A DNA stretch of 64,000 nt from Streptomyces peucetius (GTDB taxonomy: Bacteria > Actinomycetota > Actinomycetes > Streptomycetales > Streptomycetaceae): assembly GCF_025854275.1 (NCBI RefSeq), contig NZ_CP107567.1:6014001-6078000 (forward strand). Direction: 5' to 3'. Made by a program: the position numbers and the translations under genes. This document shows, piece by piece, positions 1 to 29,342 of the stretch (position 1 is the stretch's first letter; each line of letters starts with the position of its first letter). The notes below the pieces were generated by a model. It saw nothing but the letters and a program-made list of their open reading frames with translations. It made no database searches and was not told the origin of the DNA.

Positions 1-1
1 C

Positions 2-10078
<10,077 letters not shown>

Positions 10079-10092
10079 GTGGAGATAGCGAA

Positions 10093-20319
<10,227 letters not shown>

Positions 20320-20370
20320 CGCACGACCTGGGTTCGACGAAACCGACGCAACGAAATGGAGTGGGCCGTC

Positions 20371-21402
20371 ATGGAAACGGCAATAACGGCGGAGGGCCTC
20401 CGCAAGCGCTATGGCGACCACCAGGCGCTGAGCGGCATCGACCTCTCCGTCCCGGCCGGGACGATCCTCGGAGTGCTCGGCCCCAACGGCGCGGGCAAGA
20501 CCACGACCGTCCGGATCCTGGCCACACTGCTGGAACCGGACGAGGGCCGGGCCACCGTGGCCGGGTACGACCTCACCACGCATCCGCTGGAGGTCCGCCG
20601 CAACATCGGCCTGACCGGCCAGTACGCGGCGGTCGACGAGCGGCTGACCGGCCGCGAGAACATCGAGCTGATCGGTGTACTGCTGCACCTCGGGCGCCGA
20701 GCGGCCAAGGTGCGGGCGGCCGAGCTGCTCGAACAGTTCGGGCTCACCGACGCCGCCGACCGGATGGCGAAGACGTACTCCGGCGGTATGCGCCGACGGC
20801 TGGACCTCGCCGCCAGCCTCGTCGCCCGGCCGCCGGTGCTCTTCCTCGACGAGCCGACGACGGGTCTCGATCTCACGAGCCGGCTCGCCCTGTGGGGCAT
20901 GATCCGGGAGCAGGTGGTGGCCGGCACGACCGTGCTGCTCACCACGCAGTACCTGGAGGAGGCCGACCAGCTCGCCGACCGCATCGCGGTCATCGACAAG
21001 GGCACGGTCATCGCCGACGGCACGCCCGACGAGCTCAAGCGCAAGGTCGGCGGCGAGCGCCTGGAGGTGTCGGTGGCCGACGCCATCGACCTTCCCGCGG
21101 TGGCCCGCACACTGGCCGCCGTGTCGCCCGCCGTCCCGGCCGTCGACGAAGAGGCCCGCACGGTGTCCGTGCCGCTCACGGGCGGTGTGTCCACCATCGC
21201 CTCCGCGGCGGCCGGACTCGAGACACTGGGCATCGAGCCGGAGGACTTCGCGGTGCGCCGCTCGTCCCTCGACGACGTGTTCCTCGCTCTGACCGGCCAG
21301 CCGGGCAGGACCGGCGGGCCCGCCGCGTCCGACACCTCCGTGACCCCGGACGCCGACACCGCCACCAGCAGCACGAAGCAGAAGGAGAAGGAGCCGGCAT
21401 GA
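20371..21402 (+). CDS. DrrA-type ABC transporter ATPase
   Basis: Cytoplasmic ATPase of a type-2 ABC exporter, 343 aa. Walker A GPNGAGKTT, signature TYSGGMRRRLDLA, Walker B VLFLDEPTTGLD and the H-loop region as TTQYLEEADQLADR are all readable. After the nucleotide-binding domain (about 220 residues) comes the C-terminal extension typical of the daunorubicin-resistance (DrrA) family. The start at 20371 is preferred over an in-frame ATG 15 nt upstream because GGAG lies 9 nt before it and nothing comparable precedes the earlier codon. It begins 51 nt after the terminal synthetase and overlaps the permease gene by 4 nt (ATGA), so translational coupling is likely. By position it probably exports the peptide and may give self-resistance (inference). 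Confidence 0.93.
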   Translation: METAITAEGLRKRYGDHQALSGIDLSVPAGTILGVLGPNGAGKTTTVRILATLLEPDEGRATVAGYDLTTHPLEVRRNIGLTGQYAAVDERLTGRENIELIGVLLHLGRRAAKVRAAELLEQFGLTDAADRMAKTYSGGMRRRLDLAASLVARPPVLFLDEPTTGLDLTSRLALWGMIREQVVAGTTVLLTTQYLEEADQLADRIAVIDKGTVIADGTPDELKRKVGGERLEVSVADAIDLPAVARTLAAVSPAVPAVDEEARTVSVPLTGGVSTIASAAAGLETLGIEPEDFAVRRSSLDDVFLALTGQPGRTGGPAASDTSVTPDADTATSSTKQKEKEPA

Positions 21403-22193
21403 CCGAGGCACTGAGCGACTCATTCGCCCTCGTGGGCCGTCAGATGCGGCACATCCGGCGGATGCCGGAGCAACTGCTCGGCATCACGGTCATGCCGGTG
21501 GCGTTCGTCATCGTCTTCGGCTACCTCTTCGGCAGCGCGATGCAGGTGCCGGGCCAGGGCGGCTACAAGGAATACATCATGGCCGGCATCTTCGCGCAGG
21601 TGATGCTCGCCAACATCACCACCACCGCCGTCGGTGTGGTGAACGATCTCAACAACGGCCTGGTGGACCGCTTCCGGGCACTGCCCATCTCCCGTTCGTC
21701 CGTGCTCATCGGCCGCACCGTCGCGGACGCCGTGCTGGTCACCTGGACCTGCGCGGTGATGGCCCTCGTCGGCTACCTGATCGGCTGGCGTGCGCACAAC
21801 GGCATCCTGCAGACCCTCGCCGGCTTCGGCCTGCTGCTTCTCATGGGCTTCGCGATGTCGTGGCTGGGCGCCCTGATCGGGCTCACCCTGCGCAACGTGG
21901 AGACGGTCAGCGCGCTGTCCGGCGTCATCATGATGCCGCTCGCGTTCCTCTCGAACGCCTTCGTGCCGCTGGACGGGCTGCCGGGCTGGCTGCGCGCGAT
22001 CGCGGAGTGGAACCCGGTCAGCTCGGTGGTGTCCGCCAGCCGGGAACTGTTCGGCAACGAACAGGGAGCTGCCTCAGGGGCGCTGCCGGCCCAGCATCCG
22101 ATCGCGACCGCGCTGATCGTGCTGGTGGTCCTGCTCGTCGTGGTGGTGCCGCTCGCCGGAAGGGCGTACCAGAAGGCGGCCGCGCAGCGCTGA
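21399..22193 (+). CDS. DrrB-type ABC-2 transporter permease
   Basis: Integral membrane permease of 264 aa, partner of the preceding ATPase. About six hydrophobic segments are visible, for example around PVAFVIVFGYLFG, the LLLLMGFAMSWLGALIGL stretch, the IMMPLAFLSNAFVPL stretch, and a C-terminal LIVLVVLLVVVVPLAG helix. The order 'loop with ALPISRSS... / helix / NVETVSALSG' is characteristic of the ABC-2 DrrB family. The start overlaps the ATPase stop by 4 nt. A strong hairpin 27 nt downstream ends the unit. The pair most likely pumps the NRPS product out; substrate is inferred only from neighbourhood. Confidence 0.92.
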   Translation: MTEALSDSFALVGRQMRHIRRMPEQLLGITVMPVAFVIVFGYLFGSAMQVPGQGGYKEYIMAGIFAQVMLANITTTAVGVVNDLNNGLVDRFRALPISRSSVLIGRTVADAVLVTWTCAVMALVGYLIGWRAHNGILQTLAGFGLLLLMGFAMSWLGALIGLTLRNVETVSALSGVIMMPLAFLSNAFVPLDGLPGWLRAIAEWNPVSSVVSASRELFGNEQGAASGALPAQHPIATALIVLVVLLVVVVPLAGRAYQKAAAQR

Positions 22194-22219
22194 AGCGGCC
22201 CCCGGCACGCGCCGCAGGA

Positions 22220-22270
22220 ACGGACGAGAGCCCGGCCCCCTCGTGAGAGGGGAGCCGGGCTCTCGTCCGT
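22220..22270. terminator. Bidirectional terminator hairpin
   Basis: Left arm 22220-22242 and right arm 22247-22270 pair with a 17-bp perfect outer stem (ACGGACGAGAGCCCGGC and its complement), one mismatch/bulge and a further short stem. It lies between the convergent ABC permease and UbiB-like genes and can serve both. No T-tract, as usual in Streptomyces. Confidence 0.85.
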
Positions 22271-22289
22271 CGTGGGCGCACCGCCGCCG

Positions 22290-24251
22290 TCAGCGCCGTC
22301 TCGGGCCGCCGACCATCAGGAACAGCACACGCATCACGAGCACACAGCTGATCACCAGCAGGTTGTAGCCGAACAGCTCGAAGAGCCCGAGGCCGTCGCT
22401 GATCCGCGGACCGCCGGACGTACGCAGCAACTGCACACCGACCAGCCCGATCATGCCGCCCAGGAAGGCCAGCAGCACCTCGTGCACCAGGGAGCGGACG
22501 AAGCGGCGGTCCTCCGGGTCGGCGAACATTCGTACGCCGACGACCAGTTGGCCGCTCTCGACCGCACCTCCGATGCGTTCGATACGCCGGGGCAGCCGGC
22601 GCAGCATCGGCACGACGCTGATCAGCTCCTCGGTCAGCGTGCGCCCCAGCGCCTCGGGCCTGAGCTTGTGCAGATGCTGGGTGACCGCGAACGACCGGGC
22701 CTCCGTGACGATGTCGAAGCCGGGCACCAGCCGGTCCAGCGAGCCCTCCATGGTGGCCAGCGCACGGAAGACGGCCGCGATCTCCGGCGGCACGCTGATG
22801 CCGTACCGGGACACGATCGAGAACAGGTCGGCGAACATCTCCCGGTCCGGCTTGATGCCGGGGGCGAAGTGGCGGGCCAGGAACTGCCCGAGAGCCCGTT
22901 CCAGCTGCCGTTCGTCGATGTGCTCCGGCTGGGCCACCAGTTCCAGCAGGCTGTCGCAGAGCCCGGGCGGGTCGCCGCGGTGCAGGGCGAGGAGCATGCT
23001 GCGCAGGGTGGAGCGGAGCGACCGGTCGATACGTCCGACCGAGCCGAAGTCCAGCATGCCGAGCCGGCCGTCCTCGAGCAGCAGCAGATTGCCGGGATGC
23101 GGATCGGCGTGGAAGACGCCGCTGGTCATGATCTGGCCCAGCAGGCATTCGAGCATCGCGCGGGCCAGCGCGCCCCGGTCCAGGCGGCGTTCGTCGAGAG
23201 CGGCCGACACACTGTGAAGGGGTATGCCTTCCATCCACTCGGTCACCAGCACCCGCCGGCTGCACAGCTTCTCGTGGACCGCGGGCACGCGGATGACGGA
23301 GTCGCCGCTGGAGGACTCCTCGATCGCGGCGGCCACCGACAGGGTGTTGCGGGCCTCGATCCGGAAGTCCAGCTCCTCCTGGAGGGAGACGGCGAAGCCC
23401 TGTGCCAGTGCCATGGCCCCCACGCTGCGGCCCCAGTCGGAGTGCAGCTCCACCTTGGCGGCGAACCGGTAGAGGATGTCCAGGTCGTCGACGACGATGG
23501 AACGCGCCCCGGGGCGCTGCACCTTGACCGCCACCTGTTCGCCGGTGTGCAGCCGTGCCCGGTGCACCTGGGCGATCGAGCCGGCGGCGAGCGGCCTGTG
23601 GTCGAACTCGGCGAACACCTCGCCGGGCGGCGCCCCCAGCTCTTCGGCCAGCACCCGTTCCACGGCGGGCCAGGGCTCCGAGGTGGCCTGGTCCTGGAGC
23701 TTGCTGAGCTCCTCGATGAACTCGGGCGGCATCAGGTCGTAGCGGGTGGACATCACCTGGCCGAGCTTGACGAAGGTGACCCCCGCCTCCTCCAGCGCCT
23801 TGCGCAGCGAGGGCGCGAGCAGCGCCCGCTCGGCGGGGGCGCCCGGTCCGCGCCGTGACTTGCCGCTGAAGAACCGGCCGAGACCGTGGCGGACGAATAT
23901 CCGGCTGAGCCGGGCGTATCTGCGGGTGCGGGCGAAGCGGCGGCGCACCGCCTGCGGCAGCCGCACCAGGCCGGGCAGCGTCCCGCTGGGGACCACCACC
24001 TCCGTCACGGCCAGGAACGCCATGGCGACCAGCAGCGACACCCCGATCTCCAGGCTGATCAGCGCCAGTGGCTGCACATCGCGCAGTGGCCGGCTGATCA
24101 GGGTGCCGGCGGTGAGCCCGACTCCGGCCGTGAGGACGGCACGTCCCTTGCCGATGCTGATGCCGAGCAGCCGCCGGGCGCCGGAGGCCAGCCCGGTGAG
24201 GAAGATCGTGAGGGAGAGCGCGGCAAGGAGGACGAGTACCGCGGTGTTCAT
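22290..24251 (-). CDS. ABC1/UbiB-family atypical protein kinase-like membrane protein
   Basis: 653 aa from an ATG at 24251 that overlaps the upstream gene's stop by 4 nt. The N-terminus has about four transmembrane segments (residues 1-100), then an ABC1/UbiB kinase-like core with [12 protein letters not shown] (the family KxGQ motif), the alanine-rich nucleotide loop [13 protein letters not shown], catalytic-lysine region [28 protein letters not shown] and LDFGSVG. Two hydrophobic helices close the protein (near [18 protein letters not shown] and [17 protein letters not shown]). UbiB/Coq8 relatives act on isoprenoid-quinone or lipid metabolism at the membrane; the true substrate here is unknown. 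A polyprenyl diphosphate synthase gene lies about 4 kb away, which is suggestive but not proof of a link. Confidence 0.88.
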   Translation of the reverse strand: MNTAVLVLLAALSLTIFLTGLASGARRLLGISIGKGRAVLTAGVGLTAGTLISRPLRDVQPLALISLEIGVSLLVAMAFLAVTEVVVPSGTLPGLVRLPQAVRRRFARTRRYARLSRIFVRHGLGRFFSGKSRRGPGAPAERALLAPSLRKALEEAGVTFVKLGQVMSTRYDLMPPEFIEELSKLQDQATSEPWPAVERVLAEELGAPPGEVFAEFDHRPLAAGSIAQVHRARLHTGEQVAVKVQRPGARSIVVDDLDILYRFAAKVELHSDWGRSVGAMALAQGFAVSLQEELDFRIEARNTLSVAAAIEESSSGDSVIRVPAVHEKLCSRRVLVTEWMEGIPLHSVSAALDERRLDRGALARAMLECLLGQIMTSGVFHADPHPGNLLLLEDGRLGMLDFGSVGRIDRSLRSTLRSMLLALHRGDPPGLCDSLLELVAQPEHIDERQLERALGQFLARHFAPGIKPDREMFADLFSIVSRYGISVPPEIAAVFRALATMEGSLDRLVPGFDIVTEARSFAVTQHLHKLRPEALGRTLTEELISVVPMLRRLPRRIERIGGAVESGQLVVGVRMFADPEDRRFVRSLVHEVLLAFLGGMIGLVGVQLLRTSGGPRISDGLGLFELFGYNLLVISCVLVMRVLFLMVGGPRRR

Positions 24252-24793
24252 CGTTCCCGCCTGCGCCGCAGGTGGTAGGAGACGGTGACGGCGGCGAGCA
24301 GCGGGCCCCACAGCAGCAGCGGGGCGTAGCACCAGCCCATGAAGGCCCGGTGGGCGCCCGTGAGGGTGCCCTCGTCCACGGTGTCCCAGATCATCAGCTG
24401 GCTGAACGTCACCAGTGCGAGGATCACGGCGCCGACGGCCGCCGGTACGACCGCGGCCATCGGACGGACGGGCCTGCCGCCGATGAAGGGGATCCAACGG
24501 GGCGCGACGAGACCCCAGTTGCTGACCAGTCCGAGCGTGAGCAGGGCGGCCGCCTCCTGCGCGACGGTGATCAGCGGCAGGATGAGATAGCCGGCGCCCG
24601 GAATGTCGTAGTCGGTGCGCAGTACTTCGTCGCTGTAACCGACCGGCAGGCCCGCGGCCATCGCGAGGCGCCAGAGCGACGACGGCAGGGCGATCAGGGG
24701 GACGGCGTGAGCGGCCCAGCGGGCCCAACGCGGCGGCGGAGGAGTGGTGATGCTCGGGGGCTGACCGGTGGCGCTGCTGGTTTCTGTGGTCAT
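24248..24793 (-). CDS. Small polytopic membrane protein, unknown function
   Basis: 181 aa if started at the ATG at 24793; an in-frame ATG at 24814 is an alternative and neither has a convincing ribosome site. The first 25 residues are Ser/Thr/Pro-rich, followed by about four transmembrane segments (around [50 protein letters not shown] and [21 protein letters not shown]) and a basic tail RRRRER. The stop overlaps the UbiB-like start (ATGA), so the two are translationally coupled and probably act together in the membrane. I do not recognise a family beyond this. Confidence 0.75.
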   Translation of the reverse strand: MTTETSSATGQPPSITTPPPPRWARWAAHAVPLIALPSSLWRLAMAAGLPVGYSDEVLRTDYDIPGAGYLILPLITVAQEAAALLTLGLVSNWGLVAPRWIPFIGGRPVRPMAAVVPAAVGAVILALVTFSQLMIWDTVDEGTLTGAHRAFMGWCYAPLLLWGPLLAAVTVSYHLRRRRER

Positions 24794-24907
24794 GAGCGTA
24801 AGACTGCCCATCATCTCGTATGCGGTGCAACCGGCCGAAGCCCGGCACACCTTGCCGTCGTCACGGATGGCAGGGTGCGCCGGGCAGCGCCGGTCGAGTG
24901 GTCGTGA

Positions 24908-24935
24908 GCGCGGCCGGCCACCTGGCCGGCCGCGC
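24908..24935 (-). terminator. Terminator hairpin after the MMPL gene
   Basis: A 13-bp perfect inverted repeat (GCGCGGCCGGCCA, 24908-24920, against 24923-24935) immediately downstream of the MMPL stop on the minus strand. It separates that gene from the membrane-protein/UbiB pair. Confidence 0.75.
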
Positions 24936-24937
24936 CG

Positions 24938-27112
24938 TCAAATGCGGCCGGAGGTACCGGAGTTGGCCGGTTCCGGGGTTCCGGAGTCCGCCGTGCCGGC
25001 CGGTCCGTCGTGCGCCGGCGGGACGCTGCGCCGGCCGCCCGGCCACCAGGCCCGGTCGCCCAGCAGCGTGGTCACCGCCGGAACCAGCAGCAGCGCCATC
25101 ACGAAGGCGGTCAGCAGGATGCCGAACGCGACCGCGAAGCCCATCTGCTGGAGCATGGTGTTCTCGGCGAGCAGCAGCACACCGAAGGTGCCCGCCAGGA
25201 TGACGGCTGCGGCACCGATCGTGGACGCGGAGTGGATGATCGCCTGTCGTACGGCCTCCGCCGGGCTGCTGCCGCCCCGGATCTCCTCACGCAGCCGGGC
25301 CACCATGAGGATGTTGTAGTCGGTGCCGATCGCGACGACGAAGAGGTACACGATCACCGGCAGGGTGAAGAGCAGCCCCTGCTCGCCCTTGACGTTCTGG
25401 AACAGCCACACCGTGGAGCCGAGCGTCGCGGTGAAGCCGAGACCGACGGAGAGCATCAGGTACCAGGGGGCGACGACGCTGCGCAGCAGCAGGCCCAGGA
25501 TGATCATGATGGCGAGACCGGCGACGGGGAAGACCAGGGAGTAGTCGCGGGTGGTGGCGTGCTGGATGTCCGCGAGCACCGCAGTCGTGCCTCCGACGAG
25601 CACGCGCGTGCCGTCCGGGGCGGCGTCGTGGGCGACGTCCCGCAGCGTTCCCGAGACCAGCTCGATGGCCTCCTCGCCGGCCGGCTTGTGCTTCAGCACC
25701 ACGCCGATCTGGGCGGCATCGCCCCCGGGCCCGAGTGCGGCGGGGGTGACCTGGCCGAGTCCGGCCTCGCCGAGCTTCTTCGCGTACGCGTCGATCTGCG
25801 ACTGCTCGAGCCGGCCGCCGTCCTCCGCCTCGACGATGACCCATGTCGGGTCGCTCTGTCCGGCAGAGAAGCCGCGCTGCAGATCCTCCATCGCCCGGAC
25901 GGACTCCAGGTCCTTGGGCAGCGAACCGGTGCTGTCGAACTGGGGGGTGAAGCTGAAGACGCCGACCGCGAGCACGGCGAGCAGCCCGCCGGACACGGCG
26001 GCGACACCGCCGGGACGGCGTGCGGTGAGTGACCCGACGCGGTGGGCGAGGCCGTGCTTCGGCTGCTTGCGCCAGGCCTTGGACGGCCAGAACGCCTTGG
26101 TCCCGAGCAGGGAGAAGACCGCCGGTACCAGCGTCAGAGCCGCGACGAGAGTGACGGCCACCGCGATCGCCAGGGCCGGGCCCATGGCGCGCAGCATGCC
26201 GAGGCTGGACAGCAGCAGCGCCAGGAAGGCGATGATCACCGCTCCGGCCGCGGAGGCGATGGTCTCGCCGACCCGGGCCACGGCCTCGCTCATGGCCTCC
26301 TTGGGCGGCCGGCCCTGCCGCAGGAACTCCCGGTAGCGGAAGAGCAGGAACAGGATGTAGTCGGTGCCGACGCCGAACAGCACCACGATGAGGATCGAGC
26401 TGATCGAGGCGTCGGCCTGGAGGCCGCCCAGTTCGGCCGTGGCCGAGATCAGCCCGACCGCCACGCCGAAGACCAGCCCGATGATGAGCACCGGGAGGAT
26501 CGCGATCAGGGGGCTGCGGAAGATCAGCGCGAGCAGCACCACGATCAGCAGCAGCGTCGCCATCATAATCATGGCGTCGGTGTCGCCCGACGACTCCTGG
26601 GTGTCCAGCGCGGTCGCCGCGGAGCCGGTCACGCCCATCTGGAGCGAGGTGCCCTCGAGCAGCGGCTTCGCCTTCTGGCGCAGCTCCTTCACCGACTCGA
26701 TCAGTTCGGCGTCGTACGGGTTCTTCGTGGTGGCGACGATGCTCGCCAGCGCGATCTCGCCCTTGGGGGAGATCGACTGCGGTCCGGTCTCGACCTTCTT
26801 GATCTTCTTCAGGCCCGCACCGTCCAGGGCCGCGGCGATCTCGGTCACCTCGGCCTTGTCGGCGTCGGTCAGCACGCCGTTGTCCGAGCGCCGGAACACC
26901 GCGATGGACGCGGGCTGCTCCTGCTGCGGGAAGGCCCGCTCCTGGACCTTGGCCGCCTGCACCGACTCGTAGTGGGACGGAAGGAACTCGGCCTGATCGC
27001 TGACCGCCTTCAGCGGTGGCGCCAGCGAGGCCGCCGCGATCGCGGCGATCAGCCACGCGAGGATGGTCAACCAGGGGTGTCTGACGGCGGACCGCCCGAT
27101 CCTTCCGAACAT
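24938..27112 (-). CDS. MMPL-family RND transporter
   Basis: 724 aa. An N-terminal helix (HPWLTILAWLIAAIAAASL) is followed by a large extracytoplasmic loop (to about residue 185), then a cluster of helices beginning MIMMATLLLIVVLLALIF. A second half repeats the layout: helix GGVAAVSGGLLAVLAVGVF, a second loop, then five helices ending FAVAFGILLTAFVMALLLVPAV. Family motifs include GVGTDYILFLLFRYRE and GTDYNILMVARLREE. MMPL proteins export lipids, siderophores or hydrophobic antibiotics using the proton gradient. Start at 27112 is supported by AAGGAG just upstream; a longer reading with an N-terminal CEGCQEP would run through the operator-like repeat. Transcribed alone; the inverted repeat 20 nt upstream of the start suggests repressor control. 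Substrate unknown. Confidence 0.92.
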   Translation of the reverse strand: MFGRIGRSAVRHPWLTILAWLIAAIAAASLAPPLKAVSDQAEFLPSHYESVQAAKVQERAFPQQEQPASIAVFRRSDNGVLTDADKAEVTEIAAALDGAGLKKIKKVETGPQSISPKGEIALASIVATTKNPYDAELIESVKELRQKAKPLLEGTSLQMGVTGSAATALDTQESSGDTDAMIMMATLLLIVVLLALIFRSPLIAILPVLIIGLVFGVAVGLISATAELGGLQADASISSILIVVLFGVGTDYILFLLFRYREFLRQGRPPKEAMSEAVARVGETIASAAGAVIIAFLALLLSSLGMLRAMGPALAIAVAVTLVAALTLVPAVFSLLGTKAFWPSKAWRKQPKHGLAHRVGSLTARRPGGVAAVSGGLLAVLAVGVFSFTPQFDSTGSLPKDLESVRAMEDLQRGFSAGQSDPTWVIVEAEDGGRLEQSQIDAYAKKLGEAGLGQVTPAALGPGGDAAQIGVVLKHKPAGEEAIELVSGTLRDVAHDAAPDGTRVLVGGTTAVLADIQHATTRDYSLVFPVAGLAIMIILGLLLRSVVAPWYLMLSVGLGFTATLGSTVWLFQNVKGEQGLLFTLPVIVYLFVVAIGTDYNILMVARLREEIRGGSSPAEAVRQAIIHSASTIGAAAVILAGTFGVLLLAENTMLQQMGFAVAFGILLTAFVMALLLVPAVTTLLGDRAWWPGGRRSVPPAHDGPAGTADSGTPEPANSGTSGRI

Positions 27113-27131
27113 GGTGCTCCTTCGAGGGGCT

Positions 27132-27163
27132 TGCCAGGGCCCCACGATTGTGGGCTCCTGGCA
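27132..27163. promoter_or_regulatory. Inverted-repeat operator candidate before the MMPL gene
   Basis: TGCCAGGGCCCCAC (27132-27145) faces GTGGGCTCCTGGCA (27150-27163): 14-nt arms with 12 matching positions and a 4-nt spacer. The size and symmetry suit a dimeric TetR/MarR-type repressor. No such regulator gene is adjacent, so it would act in trans. Confidence 0.5.
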
Positions 27164-27232
27164 GCCCTCGCACACGGCGCGGCCGCGGTATCTGGCATCA
27201 ACATGCCGTCACCGCCTGCCGGGCCGGCCGGT

Positions 27233-27955
27233 TCACTCGCAGCCGCGCTGCCAGTTCCAGCCGATGAAGCTGTGCTTCAGCTCGACGTCGAAGCGGCACG
27301 ACGCCGTGCCGTCGGCGTTCAAGGTCACGTACGAGTGGTGGGTGTTGGCGTACCAGTCGCCGGACGGGTCGAAGAGCCCCTGGTAGGAGAACTCGGCGTG
27401 GGCCTCGTTGTGGGAGACCGCGCAGTCGGTGAGGCAGTCGGTGCTCTTTCCGGAGGACTCCAGCGACCAGCCCGCGTTCCACGGTTCGCGGTTCCACTCC
27501 TGGGTCGCGTCGGTGGACACGGCGGTGACCGTGGTGCCGTCGGCGTCCCAGCTGGACGTCGTGTAGAGGCCGGTCATACGGATGTTGCAGCAGTCGTACA
27601 TCTCGGACCGGCTCCTGACCTGGCGCGTTCCCGAGGTCACGGCGCCTGCCGCGGTGCTGCCGGCCGCGGCGCTCGTCGCGGCGGCTTCCGTCTTCGGCCC
27701 GGCCTTGGACACCAGCCGGGCCGGGCCCAGTACCGGTGTGCAGTCGGGGCCGATGGTGACCTGCTGCCGCACGGCCATGCCGGGCGGCGGTACGGGCAGC
27801 GCCCCGGACAGCTTCACGTCCGCGCAGGCCTCTCCGGCACCGGTGGCGGCGGGACCCGTCGGGGTGCCGTCCGCCGGTGCGGCGGACGCCGGGACGGCCG
27901 TCAGGGAGAAGAGTCCGGCGGCGGCCGCGGCGGCGAGTGCGATTCGGTTGCGCAA
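27233..27955 (-). CDS. Secreted protein of unknown function
   Basis: 240 aa from a TTG start with AGGAAAGG about 7 nt upstream. The N-terminus is a typical Sec signal peptide (RNR, then AAAAAAGLFSL, then a PASA-A cleavage site near residue 25). The mature part begins with an Ala/Thr/Gly-rich stretch, then a region with paired cysteines (MYDCCNI, TDCLTDCAVSH, CRFDVE, terminal RGCE) that could form disulfides. Aromatic residues are concentrated in the C-terminal half (GLYTTSSW, WNREPWNAGW, GDWYANTHH, GWNWQRGCE). No enzymatic motif is evident and I do not recognise the family. Confidence 0.72.
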   Translation of the reverse strand: MRNRIALAAAAAAGLFSLTAVPASAAPADGTPTGPAATGAGEACADVKLSGALPVPPPGMAVRQQVTIGPDCTPVLGPARLVSKAGPKTEAAATSAAAGSTAAGAVTSGTRQVRSRSEMYDCCNIRMTGLYTTSSWDADGTTVTAVSTDATQEWNREPWNAGWSLESSGKSTDCLTDCAVSHNEAHAEFSYQGLFDPSGDWYANTHHSYVTLNADGTASCRFDVELKHSFIGWNWQRGCE

Positions 27956-28182
27956 TTCCCTTGCCTTTCCTAGCAGTTTCGACGACGGAGCGTATCCGCG
28001 CCTTTCCGCGCCGGAACGGCAGGAGGAAAGGTTGGCACGAAGCTGACAATCCCGTGTCGCCCGACGCGCCGTGCCCTCCTGGCACCTTCATGTCAGCGCC
28101 GTTGTCCGGCGGTCGGCCGCGACGGAAGGTGGTGGCCGATATTCGGATAAGCGTTCCGCCGGTGCGACAGAGGGGTTTCCTC

Positions 28183-29232
28183 GTGGGCGTTCATCACATG
28201 TACGAGGACCCGGTGCCGGTGCGGGAACGCCCTGCGGGGCTGATCGGCAGGCTCGTTCCCGACGAACCCGTGTTCCGGCTCCGGATCGCGGATGCGCTGG
28301 CCAAGGCGGAGAAATGGCTCCAGGACTGTACGAACAGCGCCCCCGACCCGCATGTCGTCACCCTCACCGGGCATCTCGCGGCGGCGGGCGGCAAACGGCT
28401 CCGGCCGCTGCTGGTGCTGCTCGGGGCCGAGTTCGGTGAACCGTGGCGGGACGGTGTCACCCAGGCGGCCGTCATCGCGGAACTCGTCCACATCTCCTCG
28501 CTCCACCACGACGACGTGATGGACCGTGCCGAGACCCGGCACGGGGTCCCGAGCGTCCACGCCCGATGGGGGGAGCGGGCCGCCGTGTTCAGCGGCGACT
28601 GGCTGCTCGCGCGGGCCGCCCGGCTCGCCGCCGACCTCGGCACCGAAGCCATCCACCTCAACGCGCAGACCGCCGGGCGGCTGGTGGCCGGGCAGTTGCG
28701 CGAACTGACCGGCCCGGCGCCCGGTGAGGACCCCGTCGAGCACTACTTCCAGGTGACGGCGGGCAAGACCGCCGCGCTGCTGTCCATGTCCCTGGGCATC
28801 GGCGCCGTCCAGGCCGGCGCCCCCGCCCCGTACCTGCCGGCCCTCACCGAGTACGGCGAGCAGCTCGGCGTCGCGTTCCAGATCGCCGACGACCTGCTGG
28901 ACCTCACGTCCCCCGCCGAGGTCACCGGCAAGGACCAGGGCAAGGACCTGCTCGCCGGGGTCCCGAGCCTGCCGGTCCTGCTGGCCCTCGCCGGCAAGGG
29001 CCGCGCCGACCGGGAACTGCGCGCCCTGCTCCGGGCCGGACCCACGTCCGACGCCGCGGCACACCGCCGCGCCCTGGAGCTCTTCCGCCGCTCACCGGCG
29101 ACCGCGGAGGCGCAGGCGCTGATGCGGGAACGGCTGGACCTGGCCCGCGCCGCCCTGGGGGTGCTGCCGGACCTGCCGGCGCGCCGCGCGCTCACCGAGC
29201 TCTGCGACGTGATCGCCCCGCGGCCGGTCTGA
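28183..29232 (+). CDS. Polyprenyl (E-isoprenyl) diphosphate synthase
   Basis: Condenses isopentenyl diphosphate with allylic diphosphates; 349 aa. First aspartate-rich motif LHHDDVMD, GGKRLRPLL substrate-binding motif, and second aspartate-rich motif FQIADDLLD followed by GKDQGKDL are all intact. Proximity to SLH rather than bulky residues ahead of the first motif resembles medium/long-chain (hepta- to octaprenyl) synthases that make menaquinone side chains, but chain length cannot be told by eye. GTG at 28183 is chosen because GAGGGG lies 7 nt upstream; ATG at 28198 is an alternative. Stands alone with its own upstream region, next to an acyl-CoA carboxylase unit. Confidence 0.9.
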   Translation: MGVHHMYEDPVPVRERPAGLIGRLVPDEPVFRLRIADALAKAEKWLQDCTNSAPDPHVVTLTGHLAAAGGKRLRPLLVLLGAEFGEPWRDGVTQAAVIAELVHISSLHHDDVMDRAETRHGVPSVHARWGERAAVFSGDWLLARAARLAADLGTEAIHLNAQTAGRLVAGQLRELTGPAPGEDPVEHYFQVTAGKTAALLSMSLGIGAVQAGAPAPYLPALTEYGEQLGVAFQIADDLLDLTSPAEVTGKDQGKDLLAGVPSLPVLLALAGKGRADRELRALLRAGPTSDAAAHRRALELFRRSPATAEAQALMRERLDLARAALGVLPDLPARRALTELCDVIAPRPV

Positions 29233-29342
29233 ACGGTCCTCGGAGCACCGAACGGCACCGCAGGACCCGGCGGCCTGTGCCGTGCACCACCGCCGGACGA
29301 CGCGAGCCGCCCCCGCCGGATGACACGACGAAGGAGTTGGTC

